Position numbers and translations under genes: made by a program
DNA from: CAWFZT01 sp963820415
GTDB taxonomy: Bacteria > Chloroflexota > Anaerolineae > Anaerolineales > Anaerolineaceae
NCBI GenBank assembly: GCA_963820415.1
Contig: CAWFZT010000011.1
Coordinates: forward strand, 186,001-250,000
Length of the DNA stretch: 64,000 nt
Reading direction: 5' to 3'
The notes under the pieces: model-generated
Database searches by the model: none
What the model saw: only the letters and a program-made list of their open reading frames with translations
Told to the model about the DNA's origin: nothing
Shown here: piece after piece, positions 1 to 8,366 of the stretch
How positions within the stretch are numbered: position 1 is the first letter of the stretch
Layout: each line of letters starts with the position of its first letter

Positions 1-443
1 TTTATTTCGAGGGCGCAACTGCCTTCGACCGAATTCTGGCAGGAGACAACGACCCGCAGCGGATGCCCGTCACCCGGATCAAAATCCAGGCCATGCAAAG
101 CTATCCACAGTTTCATGCGTTCGCCGTATGAGGATTGATAAAGGGTACACTCTGCCAGGTTTTCTTCAATGCTGGCTTCTTGCAACCCCGCCCGCAGCCA
201 ATTAACCGCCTGAACATGTTGGATGAGGTTGTAATTCCAGGAGACCACCCCGACCGGAATTTCGTACGGAGACTCTTTAGCCGGCAGGCGCACTACTTGT
301 TTCAGTAATTGATTCTCAGAATCGCCTTGACCGAAAGACCTCATCTCAAAGGCAGGCATCAAGCTTACCAATTCTTCTAGCCGGTCGTTATACTTTACTA
401 CCGGCAATCCTTTCCAGGTATCCGGTAGATATCCAATGCTCAT
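1..443 (-). CDS. DUF932-family protein (3' end beyond window)
   Basis: Reading the minus strand from an ATG at 443 gives an open frame to the window edge, about 147 codons. It begins MSIGYLPDTWKGLPVVKYND. GGAGAG lies just upstream of the ATG as a ribosome binding site. Later stretches such as YGERMKLWIALHGLDFDPGD and HPLRVVVSCQNSVEGS match the pattern I know from DUF932 (PF06067) proteins of phages, plasmids and mobile islands, where an aromatic-YG-R-M stretch precedes a conserved GHPL and a CxNSVdGS motif. The biochemical role of the family is not established. It lies directly downstream of hsdS on the same strand with a 37-base gap, so it probably belongs to the restriction operon, possibly between hsdS and an hsdR outside the window. 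Family call is by eye. Confidence 0.7.
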   Translation of the reverse strand, partial: MSIGYLPDTWKGLPVVKYNDRLEELVSLMPAFEMRSFGQGDSENQLLKQVVRLPAKESPYEIPVGVVSWNYNLIQHVQAVNWLRAGLQEASIEENLAECTLYQSSYGERMKLWIALHGLDFDPGDGHPLRVVVSCQNSVEGSCALEI

Positions 444-480
444 GCTTCTCTCCTTTAAAAGCTCCCCTTTGGGTTTGCCA

Positions 481-1740
481 TTAGATTGACTCCGAGATTT
501 CGGGCATCAACTTCTCCACATCCAACTCCCCGCTGACCAGGCGCGGCAGGAGCAGGTCGCGTTGAGCTCGGAGAATTGAGTTTTTTTGCCGAAGAATTAT
601 TTCGCTTCTTAATATTGGGTCATAAATTTTATGACACATTCGGTTTATTGAATCACTAGGGGTTATCAAAAAGATTTCTCTTAGATGATTATCTCCTAAA
701 TGTGCAACAGTTGTTCCTACAATTGTTGCATTTAACTCTCTAATTTTTGGTTGGATTAAAAGAAATAGTAAATATTGAGGAATGCTGTTCGGTTTTGTCC
801 GTAATCTAGTGACCCGTTGATTGAGCCATGCTTCTCCTCCAGCCCACTTGCACATGTGAAAATTCCCATCCATACCGATTAAAATATCACCTTGGTTTAC
901 TTTGTATTTATTTTTAATTGCGGATTCAGTAGTATAAGTACTGGTCGAATTGTTTGGAATATCCCTAATTCGAATTACTTGCATACCTTCAGGTTTATTA
1001 CTAAAAAATGATGAATTAAAAGGATAACCATAAGTAATTTCTGCAACATTGAATAAATTTCTCACCTCCCAGCCCTCCGGGATCAACCCCATCGGTAACT
1101 CAACCATGCGCACGCCCTCATGCCCGGGAAAGCGGAAATGCACGAACCACTCACGGTAAATCGTTTGCGCCATCTCTTCCAAGATACGAATACGGCAGGT
1201 GTTGTTTTCAATCAGGTCGTCATAGGCGGAGAGAATTGAGGCTATTTTTTGCTGGATAATTAAAGAAGGCAAAGGAATTTCAAAGGTTTCTATTTTTTCT
1301 TTTGTGAGCGCCTCTCTAGTAGCGCCTCCTTGTGCAATTGTAAGAAGATACTGCTTATAGTAAGGGCTGTTAATTACATAAAGGACGAATCGAGCATCAG
1401 CAATCTCAGTGGCAATTCGTACAATCGCGACATGCTGGTTGACTCTAGCAGGTAATACATTTTTAGGTACGATGCAACATCTTGCTACAGATGCTCCCGT
1501 GATATTCAACAAAATATCATTCGGTTCGACTACAACGTTATCTAATTCTCCAGCCTGTTTTTCATCTATCCGTGCTAATCCATCATATGCAAAAGTGAAA
1601 TCGTACACATTAAGGCTTCTGATTAATGTGATGCCATTAGCCTTATATGATTCTTTTCCTCCTCGAGGAGTCGCACCGCTTCCGATTTTGGTGGTAATTT
1701 GCTTCAATTGCACAGAAGGCCAAATTGGACTATTCCCCAT
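481..1740 (-). CDS. hsdS: Type I restriction-modification specificity subunit HsdS
   Basis: 419 residues, normal for HsdS. This subunit reads the bipartite DNA target and holds two HsdM copies. Two target-recognition domains can be seen, about residues 5-165 and 215-385. Each is followed by a conserved helix: QQKIASILSAYDDLIENNT near residue 163, and the C-terminal RDLLLPRLVSGELDVEKL. The start ATG at 1740 overlaps the end of hsdM by 11 bases, so the two are translationally coupled. The bases coding for the two recognition domains are visibly more AT-rich than the central helix region (about 1075-1240) and than hsdM, as expected when recognition domains are swapped between lineages. The target cannot be read from sequence. 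Confidence 0.93.
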   Translation of the reverse strand: MGNSPIWPSVQLKQITTKIGSGATPRGGKESYKANGITLIRSLNVYDFTFAYDGLARIDEKQAGELDNVVVEPNDILLNITGASVARCCIVPKNVLPARVNQHVAIVRIATEIADARFVLYVINSPYYKQYLLTIAQGGATREALTKEKIETFEIPLPSLIIQQKIASILSAYDDLIENNTCRIRILEEMAQTIYREWFVHFRFPGHEGVRMVELPMGLIPEGWEVRNLFNVAEITYGYPFNSSFFSNKPEGMQVIRIRDIPNNSTSTYTTESAIKNKYKVNQGDILIGMDGNFHMCKWAGGEAWLNQRVTRLRTKPNSIPQYLLFLLIQPKIRELNATIVGTTVAHLGDNHLREIFLITPSDSINRMCHKIYDPILRSEIILRQKNSILRAQRDLLLPRLVSGELDVEKLMPEISESI

Positions 1741-3325
1741 CCGATATTCCCCCTACCAATACAACAATATTCCTCGCAATCTTTTCTTCCAATTCATGTG
1801 CCTCAAAATTGAGCAGATCCAATTCTTCGTTTAGCTCTTCCAACCGTGCAATAAAATCAAAATCCTCCGCTCCTTTTTCTGCCACGCCTACATAGCGCCC
1901 CGGGTTCAAACTCCAGCCCTGCGTTTCAATCTCGGCGCGGCGTGAAACCCGGCACAGCCCGGCCACATCCGCATACTGGCGAGAAGAAAACATAGATTCC
2001 AGCACATCTAACTGTGAGGTGGGTAGATTATAATTTGCCCGATCGAAGACGAAACCGTTCAGGTCCTCCCACCGGTACAGGCGCACGATGCTTGCCAGAA
2101 GCTGCACCTGTTCGTGGGTAAATTCGCGGTGGGCGCGGTCGACCTGGGAAAAGATATTGCGCGCATCCAGGAAAAGCACCTGGTCTTCACGCAGTGAGCC
2201 GCGCTTGCCACGGTCGAGGAACCACAGCGTCACCGGCAGGGTCACGTTGTAGAAAAAGTTCGAGCCGATTGCCGCCATCACATCAACCGCCCCGGCCTGG
2301 ATGAGATGTTTGCGCAGCTCAAGCTCCGATTGGCGGGCGTCGCTGGCCGAGTTGGCCATGACGAACCCGGCGCGGCCATTGTCGTTCAAGGAGGAGTAGA
2401 ACAACTGAATCCATAGATAGTTGCCATTGTCCGGGCGCGGCATACCAAAGGGATAATGGGCCCGGTCATCTTTGATGCGTTCCTTGTCGATGTTGTTAAC
2501 ATTGAAGGGCGGATTGGCCATGACAAAGTCAAAGCGTCCTGGGCTGCTGTGGTTATCTTCATAATAGGAGTTGCCCTGGCGGATATCCCCGTGCAGGTTG
2601 TGGACGGCCAGGTTCATGCGGCACAGGCGCACGGTATCCGCCACACGTTCCTGCCCGTAGATGGAAATCTCGTCCATGGGGTCCAACTGGCGGCGGCGCA
2701 CGAACCCGGCGCTCTGCACGAACATGCCGCCCGAACCGCAGGCCGGGTCGAGAATGTAACCGTGGTAAGGCTCGATGATTTCAACCATCAGCCTGACCAG
2801 GGAGGTGGGGGTAAAGAATTCCCCGCCGCGCTGGCCTTCGCCCAGGGCGAATTTGCCCAGGAAATATTCGTAGATGCGGCCGAAGGCGTCGCCTTCAATA
2901 TCCATGGGGATCGAGTTGAAGATTTTGAGCAGCTCCATCAAAAGGCGGTTGTCGAAGCGGTTATAGGTCTTCGGCAGGACCTCTTTCAGATCCTCGTTCT
3001 CCTCTTCGACGCGCCGCATGGCGTCATTGATGGCCTTGCCGATGTTGGCGCCTTCAGGCAGGGTGATCAGGTTTTTGAAACGGGCCTGGTCCGGCAGGTA
3101 CATGACCCCCTGGGCCTGGTAATCGGTCTTACCCACGGCGCGCCTGCCAACCGCTTTTCCTTCTAATTCGGTTTCGGCCACACTGAAACGGTGGTCGGCA
3201 AAGCGCAGGAAGATCAGGCCGAGGACCGGCATGGAATATTGGGACGAGGTCAGGTTGGAATTGGCGCGCAACTCATCGGCGGCATTCCACAGGCGTTTTT
3301 CAAGTTCTGAGTTATTTCCGGGCAT
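1730..3325 (-). CDS. hsdM: Type I restriction-modification DNA methyltransferase HsdM
   Basis: 531 residues, full length for HsdM, the N6-adenine methyltransferase that pairs with HsdS. The N-terminal helical domain (about 1-140) carries the typical opening LEKRLWNAADELRANSNL. The S-adenosylmethionine motif I is DPACGSGGMF at residues 193-202, and the catalytic motif IV is NPPF at 271-274, preceded by the usual FDFVMA. The ATG at 3325 has AAAGGA six bases upstream. It is the first gene of a minus-strand operon hsdM-hsdS-DUF932. No hsdR lies upstream, so the nuclease subunit is either beyond the left edge or absent; without it the pair would be methylation-only. Confidence 0.95.
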   Translation of the reverse strand: MPGNNSELEKRLWNAADELRANSNLTSSQYSMPVLGLIFLRFADHRFSVAETELEGKAVGRRAVGKTDYQAQGVMYLPDQARFKNLITLPEGANIGKAINDAMRRVEEENEDLKEVLPKTYNRFDNRLLMELLKIFNSIPMDIEGDAFGRIYEYFLGKFALGEGQRGGEFFTPTSLVRLMVEIIEPYHGYILDPACGSGGMFVQSAGFVRRRQLDPMDEISIYGQERVADTVRLCRMNLAVHNLHGDIRQGNSYYEDNHSSPGRFDFVMANPPFNVNNIDKERIKDDRAHYPFGMPRPDNGNYLWIQLFYSSLNDNGRAGFVMANSASDARQSELELRKHLIQAGAVDVMAAIGSNFFYNVTLPVTLWFLDRGKRGSLREDQVLFLDARNIFSQVDRAHREFTHEQVQLLASIVRLYRWEDLNGFVFDRANYNLPTSQLDVLESMFSSRQYADVAGLCRVSRRAEIETQGWSLNPGRYVGVAEKGAEDFDFIARLEELNEELDLLNFEAHELEEKIARNIVVLVGGISDGE

Positions 3326-3767
3326 AGCGGTCCTTTTTTATGCGATAAATGATCAAGGTACCGATAAACCCCCATCGCTTATTATATACTTTTTCGAGGA
3401 ATCGAAAGGTTCCTTTTTAGTTTGAAAGGAGCATGACCCAAATCTTGGGAAAGCGAACAGACCTTTCTTACAGGTGTTTCGCGTGGAAGGGTATTTGAGT
3501 CGCCGGTACAACCCGATTGATCGGATTTGGTTTTGTTTCAGCCGGCGAATTTCATCCGCTGGCGGGGCCAGGGAAAGGGGAAAACCGTGGAAGCAACCTG
3601 CCCCTCTGCCATTTTTCAACCAAGTGATAGAGCCAACCTTGCGAAGGACCCGCAAGCGGGGAAACCTTCCTTACAGGATGCTTCGCTATCGCAAGGTACT
3701 TCAAAGGCAAAGGGGGCGACCCGAAATTTACAGATATGCAGGGGATGGACGGGATGCTAGAAAGGGA
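3326..3767. other. Intergenic region without recognisable gene
   Basis: About 440 bases between the hsdM start and the terminator at 3768. It must hold the hsdM promoter. Open frames of 60-100 codons exist on both strands, but none has a ribosome binding site together with a recognisable sequence, and I found no family resemblance. Stretches such as GGTGTTTCGCGTGGAAGGG and CTTACAGG look like worn fragments of the interspersed repeats seen elsewhere in the window. I could not prove this. Confidence 0.4.
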
Positions 3768-3800
3768 AAACCCTAAAGGTTTGGGAAACCTTTAGGGTTT
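3768..3800. terminator. Bidirectional terminator hairpin, 15-bp perfect stem
   Basis: AAACCCTAAAGGTTT (3768-3782), loop GGG, then the exact complement AAACCTTTAGGGTTT (3786-3800), followed by TT on the plus strand and by AAAA-complement on the other side. It sits 10 bases past the end of the RACo gene (minus strand), so it probably ends the corrinoid operon. The same 15-bp arms occur again at 31199-31231 with a different loop. Confidence 0.8.
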
Positions 3801-3810
3801 TTACTTGTTC

Positions 3811-5632
3811 TTATCCCCCGCTGAAATACATGCTCTCGACAAACTTGCTGGTGAACTCAGGGTAAATGGTCAGCTCAATATAGCCGGCGCGGGCGGCGAG
3901 CAGGCTGGCTTCCAGGCGCTTCTGACGCGAGAGCAGCATCTGCTTGGCCCCTACCCCGGCGGCGTTGCCGACCTGGTGGAAGCGCTCCAGCGGGGCGGTG
4001 GGGAACATGCCCAGCCGCATGGCGCTGCCCAGGTCCAGGTAAGTGCCGAAGGCACCGGCGATGATCCAGTCCTCCACCTGATCGGCGGTGACGCCCACCT
4101 CTTGCATGAGGATTTCGATGCCGGCGCGGATGGCGCCCTTGGCGAGCTGAATCTCGTTCACATCGCTGCGCGTGATGACCAGGTCGCGCCCGGAGGCGGT
4201 CTTTACTGCCGGCACCAGCACGAACTCGGTCTTCCCATTGGCTATGCGCACACGTGAGTCGCCCCGCCGCAGCGTACCACGCTCATCCAGCACGCCAGCA
4301 CCCAACATCTCCGACAGGGCGGTCAAAATCCCCGAGCCGCAAATGCCCACCGGCGCCAGCCCGCCGATAGTGATAGCCTGCACCTGGTCGCCGTGAATGC
4401 GGACGCGCTCGATTGCCCCCGGCGCAGCGCGCATGCCATCCCGGATGTGGGCGCCTTCAAAGGCCGGCCCGGAGGCGGTCGAACAGGAGACGATCTTGCC
4501 GCGGTGGATGGCGCTGATCTCGGTGTTGGTGCCGATATCCACCGCCACCAGGGTCTTGCCGGGCGCATAGGATTGGGTGGTCAGCAGCACCGAGGTATGG
4601 TCGCCGCCCACATAGCCGGCAATGTTGGCCGGCAGGTAGACCCAGGCGCCACGCCCCAGCTCCAGCCCGATCTCGCTGGCGCGGAACTCGAGCGGCTGGC
4701 TGACGGCAGCCACATACGGGGCGGCGCCGAGCTGTTCGACCGGCAGCCCGCAGAAAAAATGGTGCATGGCGGTATTGCCCACCACCACGGCATCCACGAT
4801 CTGGGCGGTAGAGAGCTTGAGCTGGGCGCAGAATTCTTTCACGGCCTGGTTGAGGCTTTCCACCAGCCGGGTTTGCAGCAGCTTGCGGTTCTCGTCGCTG
4901 CGGTTGGCGAAGGCAATCCGGCTGACCACGTCCTCGCCGTAGGCAATTTGCGGGTTCATCACCCCGGTTTTGGCCAGGGTGACGCCGCTTTGCAAGTCGA
5001 CCAGGTAAATGGCCAGCTTGGTCGAACCCAGGTCGACCGCCAGCCCGAGCAGGCCAGTCTCCGGCGGCAGGACTGCCACCAGGTGGGAGACGCCCGGGCG
5101 GGGGCGAATGGCCAGGCGCGCCGCCCAATGCTGGAGACGAAGCTGGCTCGAAAGCTGCGCCAGCAGGCCCAGGTCGCCCTGCAGCGGGATCATGGCCGGC
5201 AGCCGTGACGGCCTGGCTGGCGCGGGTCAGGTCGGCGCGCAGGTCTGCGATGGTCGGGGCAGCCAGGGCCAGATCGACCGGCGTCACGTTCGGGACGATC
5301 TCGAATTCGGATTCACGCCCGTCGATCTGCATTTTCTGCGGCACGGGCAGCGATTTGGGGGGGATATCCAGGCGCACATCGCCGAGCGGGAAGGCCTGGC
5401 AGGCCAACCGGTAGCCCTGGGCGATCTCTTCCGGGCGAAGCTGGTCTTCTTCGGTGAGGGTAAGCGGCGAAAGCCGGCCGCGCATCAGGCGCACCCGGCA
5501 AGTGCCGCAAATGCCGACCCCGCCGCAGGCCGCCACCAAATCCACGCCGGCCTTCTGGGCGGCGGTCAGCAGGTCAGTATCCGGTTCGACTTCGATGCGC
5601 CGACCAACCGGCTCGAGGTCAACGAGGCTCAT
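3811..5632 (-). CDS. RACo-like corrinoid reactivation protein (2Fe-2S + DUF4445/ASKHA), one frameshift
   Basis: Two overlapping frames together give one protein of about 606 residues, the usual size for RACo-type reductive activators of corrinoid proteins. These use a [2Fe-2S] ferredoxin domain and an ATPase-like domain to return inactive Co(II) corrinoid to Co(I). The N-terminal part (ATG at 5632, MSLVDLEPVG) has plant-type ferredoxin cysteines at residues 36, 42, 45 and 78 in the context CGGVGICGTC. The C-terminal part has the ASKHA/DUF4445 signatures LAVDLGSTKLAIYLVDL, VAVDIGTNTEI and IAGAFGTYLD. The frames meet near 5190-5200, where removing one C from GCCGGCCATG restores a continuous reading frame. 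The start overlaps the stop of the methyltransferase gene by ATGA. The break is either a sequencing error or a recent inactivation; I favour error because both halves are well conserved. Confidence 0.85.
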
Positions 5633-6507
5633 TTGACGGCTTTGGCGATCTGCTGCAGGTGCTCCGGGCTGGTGCCGCAGCAGCCGCCCACCACGTTGGC
5701 GCCCGCCGCCACCCAATCACAGGCATAGAAGCCCATATTTTCGGGGGTTACGTCGTAGACCGGGCAGCCGTCATCATCCAGGCGCGGCAGGCCGGCGTTG
5801 GGTTTGAACCACACCGGCAGGGCCGTCACCTCGCGCAGCTCTTTGAGGGCGTTCAAATTTTCATCGAGGCTGCGCCCACAGTTGATCCCGACCACGTCCA
5901 CCCCCAGCGCTTCGAGCTGCCGCCCAGCCTGGGCGGGTCTCACTCCCATCATGGTGCGCGTGCCGCGGTCGAAGCTGAACGAGCACACCAGCGGCAGGGC
6001 GCTGACCGAGCGGACGCCCTGGATGGCCGCCTCGGCCTCGCCCAGGTCGAACTGGGTCTCGATCACCAGCAGGTCAGCCCCAGCTTCGGCCAAGGTTTTG
6101 GCCTGGGCGGCGAAAGACGCCACGGCCAACTCTTCTTCCAGCGGGCCGTAGGGTTTGAGCAGTTGCCCGGTGGGGCCGATCGAAGCCGCCACCAGGGTGG
6201 GCGTGCCTTCAGCCGCCTGGCGCGCCAACTCGACGGCCTTGCGGTTGATCTCTTCCGCCCGGCCGGCCAGCCCGGCCGCCTCCAGGCGCACACTGCTGCC
6301 GCCAAAGGTGCAGGTCAGCACAATGTCGGCCCCGGCCTCGATGAAATCGCGGTGCAGGCGCAGGATCTCTTCCGGCTTTTCAAGCACCCACAGCTCGCCT
6401 GCCACACCGAGCGGCAGCCCGCGCTTCTGCAGGTTGGTGCCGGTGGCGCCATCCGCCACCAGCACACGGCCCTCCTTCAGGCGGCCGAGAAAAGGGGAAA
6501 CAGTCAT
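5629..6507 (-). CDS. Homocysteine S-methyltransferase family protein (MetH N-domain / BHMT type)
   Basis: 292 residues, a complete TIM barrel of the homocysteine methyltransferase family, which moves a methyl group onto or from a thiol held by zinc. The opening VADGATGTNLQKRGL, the barrel stretch ETQFDLGEAEAAIQGV and the zinc ligands C210 (GINCGRS) and C276-C277 (GGCCGTS) are all present. It follows the corrinoid protein gene with a 4-base gap and overlaps the RACo gene by ATGA, so the three form one translationally coupled unit. The likely role is methyl transfer between the partner corrinoid and homocysteine or a related thiol. The other methyl substrate is unknown, because no second methyltransferase (MtaB, MtbB, MttB type) is in the cluster. 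Confidence 0.9.
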   Translation of the reverse strand: MTVSPFLGRLKEGRVLVADGATGTNLQKRGLPLGVAGELWVLEKPEEILRLHRDFIEAGADIVLTCTFGGSSVRLEAAGLAGRAEEINRKAVELARQAAEGTPTLVAASIGPTGQLLKPYGPLEEELAVASFAAQAKTLAEAGADLLVIETQFDLGEAEAAIQGVRSVSALPLVCSFSFDRGTRTMMGVRPAQAGRQLEALGVDVVGINCGRSLDENLNALKELREVTALPVWFKPNAGLPRLDDDGCPVYDVTPENMGFYACDWVAAGANVVGGCCGTSPEHLQQIAKAVK

Positions 6508-6511
6508 CTAC

Positions 6512-7147
6512 TTAAGCCAGCAAAGACTTGGCCAGGGCGACGGCCCGGCTGGCATCCGGGGCATAGCCATCGGCGCCAATCTCGCGGGCGTACTGGTCGG
6601 TGAGCGGGGCGCCGCCTACCATTACTTTAACCTTGTCGCGCAGCCCGGCCACCTTGAGCGCCTCGATGGTGGTCTTCATGCTGGGCATGGTGGTAGTCAG
6701 CAAGGCCGACATACACACAACGTTGGCGCCGGTGGTGCGGATGGCTTCCACGAACTTTTCCGGGGTCACGTCTGAGCCCAGGTCAACGATCTCGAAAGCC
6801 GCCCCTTCCAGCATCATGCACACCAGGTTCTTACCGATGTCGTGCAGGTCGCCCTTGACCGTGCCGGCCACGACCTTGCCCTGCGACTTGACGTTAGCTG
6901 AAGCCAGGTGCGGCTTGAGCACTGCCAGGCCGTGCTGCATGGCGCGGGCGGCGATGAGCATCTCGGGGACATAATACTCGCCCTCTTCGAACAGCCGGCC
7001 AACTTCCGCCATGGCAGCCACCATGCCGTCGTTGAGGATCACGCCCGGGTTGATGCCTTTATCCAGCGCTTCCTGGACTTTGACGACGGCTACCTTCTGA
7101 GACCCCTCCAAAATGCTGTCAAAAATTTCCTTGATCACCGGTTCCAT
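6512..7147 (-). CDS. Corrinoid (B12-binding) methyl-carrier protein
   Basis: 211 residues, the typical length of MtaC/MttC-type corrinoid proteins. Residues 1-85 form the helical B12-binding cap (EGEYYVPEMLIAARAM). Residues 90-210 form the Rossmann-like domain with D100-L-H102-D-I-G105, where His102 is the expected lower cobalt ligand, then SDVTPEKFVEAI and VMVGGAPLTDQYAREIGADG. It is the first gene of the methyl-transfer operon. A 10-bp inverted repeat (7173-7213) lies just ahead of the start. Together with the downstream methyltransferase and RACo it would shuttle methyl groups in the cytoplasm. Confidence 0.93.
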   Translation of the reverse strand: MEPVIKEIFDSILEGSQKVAVVKVQEALDKGINPGVILNDGMVAAMAEVGRLFEEGEYYVPEMLIAARAMQHGLAVLKPHLASANVKSQGKVVAGTVKGDLHDIGKNLVCMMLEGAAFEIVDLGSDVTPEKFVEAIRTTGANVVCMSALLTTTMPSMKTTIEALKVAGLRDKVKVMVGGAPLTDQYAREIGADGYAPDASRAVALAKSLLA

Positions 7148-7172
7148 AAAACTCGCTCCTTTTTTTATGATG

Positions 7173-7213
7173 ACTATCCGAAGGGTTGGGAAAGTCGTGA
7201 CATTTCGGATAGT
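7173..7213. promoter_or_regulatory. Inverted repeat upstream of the corrinoid operon
   Basis: ACTATCCGAA (7173-7182) and its exact complement TTCGGATAGT (7204-7213), separated by 21 bases, lie 26-66 bases ahead of the corrinoid gene start at 7147. It could be an operator for a dimeric regulator or a 5'-leader stem-loop. I see no match to a cobalamin riboswitch. Confidence 0.45.
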
Positions 7214-7286
7214 TTCGTATGGTTTTTATTTTAGCATGGATTTAAAAATTCATCATAACTGCTCACATGTGAAAGTGTCCGAAGGT

Positions 7287-7327
7287 ACCCTGATTGGGAT
7301 ATGAGCGTGTACGCACAAAATCAGGGT
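7287..7327 (-). terminator. Hairpin at the stop codon of the lipoprotein gene; related to a repeat at 8083
   Basis: ACCCTGATT (7287-7295) pairs with AATCAGGGT (7319-7327). The loop contains GGGATATGAGCGTGTACGCAC, which resembles the loop GGGATATGCATGCGTACGCAC of the palindrome at 8083-8193. The hairpin starts at the last base of the stop codon of the lipoprotein gene, so it probably acts as its transcription end, although no strong T-run follows. Confidence 0.5.
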
Positions 7328-8232
7328 CATTTTCCTGGCGCCGCCGGTGTGTAGTGGGGAATGAAATCGGTATCACTGAGCGGGCAGAATAAGGTGACCG
7401 GGTCAGGCGTGGAACCTTCCCAACACAGCCCGGGGAAGGTCTTATACAGCAGCACGTTGCTCTTCCATAATACACTGCCGTCCGAGGCGACCAGGGCAAA
7501 GGGATAGGTGATCTGCCAGTAATTCAGATTATTGAGCGTCGGGTGGTTGAGTGTGGCAAAACCCTGCTTGGGGTTGCTGCTAACCGGGGCGAGGGCGGCT
7601 TCCGTCCAGGCTTTGCCCCCGCCAGCATTCAACACCTGCAGCTCGGCCCCTGCGGGGAGGGCCTGGTTGAAGGTGAAGACGAAGGTGCACGAGCCGCGCG
7701 AGACGTTCAGGTTCAGAACGCCATTGACCACTTTGGCCATGCGGGCGTAGCTGGGCGCATCGGGGGTGCCGCCCAGCGGGTTGGGGTCCTTGAACGACAC
7801 GCACCAGGCTGTGACCCCGTCCTGGACGACGGCCAGGGGAGGCACCGGCGTGGCCGTAGCGGTGGGCACGGGGGTGGCGGTGGGCACTTCAGTCGGCGTG
7901 TCCGAAGGTAAAACGATGGCGGTGGGGGTGAGCGGCGGCGCGACCGTGTCGGTAGGCGGTGGAGGTGGAGGAGTTTGCGTGGGCGCCGGCGCAGGAGCGG
8001 GCGCAGCCGCGCAGCCGGCCATAGCGCCCGCCACCAGGACCACCAGTAAGCCCAGCAGGGCTGCCCGGTAAACAGGCAGTTTTCTGGATCTTGGGGAGTT
8101 CCCGTGGGAATACCCAGATTTTGGGGGATATGCATGCGTACGCACGCTCACACCCAAAAATCTGGTAATCCAGCACGACAATTCCCAATGAGCCAGGTTT
8201 CTTACAGGTAAGGGGTAAGGGCGATTCTTCAT
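7327..8232 (-). CDS. Secreted lipoprotein, function unknown
   Basis: I place the start at the ATG at 8232 (MKNRPYPLPVRN), which has AGGAG 11 bases upstream; an earlier ATG at 8325 has no such site. This gives about 301 residues. A hydrophobic segment (AALLGLLVVLVAGAMAGC) ends in a lipobox cysteine, but it starts about 55 residues in, far too late for a normal signal peptide. The extra N-terminal residues are coded by the palindromic repeat at 8083-8193, which seems to have inserted in frame. After the lipobox come a Pro/Thr linker (about 50 residues) and a domain of about 160 residues with four cysteines and no family I recognise. The hairpin at 7287 lies at the stop. Confidence 0.65.
   Translation of the reverse strand: MKNRPYPLPVRNLAHWELSCWITRFLGVSVRTHAYPPKSGYSHGNSPRSRKLPVYRAALLGLLVVLVAGAMAGCAAAPAPAPAPTQTPPPPPPTDTVAPPLTPTAIVLPSDTPTEVPTATPVPTATATPVPPLAVVQDGVTAWCVSFKDPNPLGGTPDAPSYARMAKVVNGVLNLNVSRGSCTFVFTFNQALPAGAELQVLNAGGGKAWTEAALAPVSSNPKQGFATLNHPTLNNLNYWQITYPFALVASDGSVLWKSNVLLYKTFPGLCWEGSTPDPVTLFCPLSDTDFIPHYTPAAPGK
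8083..8193. repeat. Palindromic element with nested hairpin, inside the lipoprotein signal region
   Basis: The core is CCAGATTTTGGG (8114-8125) against CCCAAAAATCTGG (8153-8165). It is framed by TTCCCGTGGG on the left and AATTCCCAATGAG on the right. Similar frames (TTCCCGTGG ... ATCCYAATGA) surround the palindrome at 58468-58545 and a short version at 18241-18280, so these are copies of one element family. This copy is read through in frame by the lipoprotein gene. Confidence 0.6.
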
Positions 8233-8366
8233 TTTTGGAAAAGCTCCTAGATTGGACTGGCGTAAGGCCAAAGGACCCAGTAACCCTGCCAGATTCTTCG
8301 GACAACTTGCGATTATATCACTCAAAAAATAGAATATAATGCAATTTCACACTAAGGAGCAGCAAG

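Noticed and set aside
3474..3776. Open frame of 100 codons on the plus strand after hsdM
   Set aside because: No ribosome binding site, odd composition (Arg-rich), overlaps another frame on the opposite strand, and ends in the terminator.
5190..5200. Programmed frameshift in the RACo gene
   Set aside because: No slippery heptamer or following hairpin seen; many other genes in the window have similar one-base breaks, so an error is simpler.
4393..5208. Long plus-strand frames opposite the RACo, methyltransferase and other GC-rich genes
   Set aside because: Antisense shadows caused by high GC at third positions; no motifs or start signals.
7148..7262. Cobalamin riboswitch ahead of the corrinoid operon
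   Set aside because: The leader is only about 115 bases and lacks the B12-box; only a simple inverted repeat is visible.
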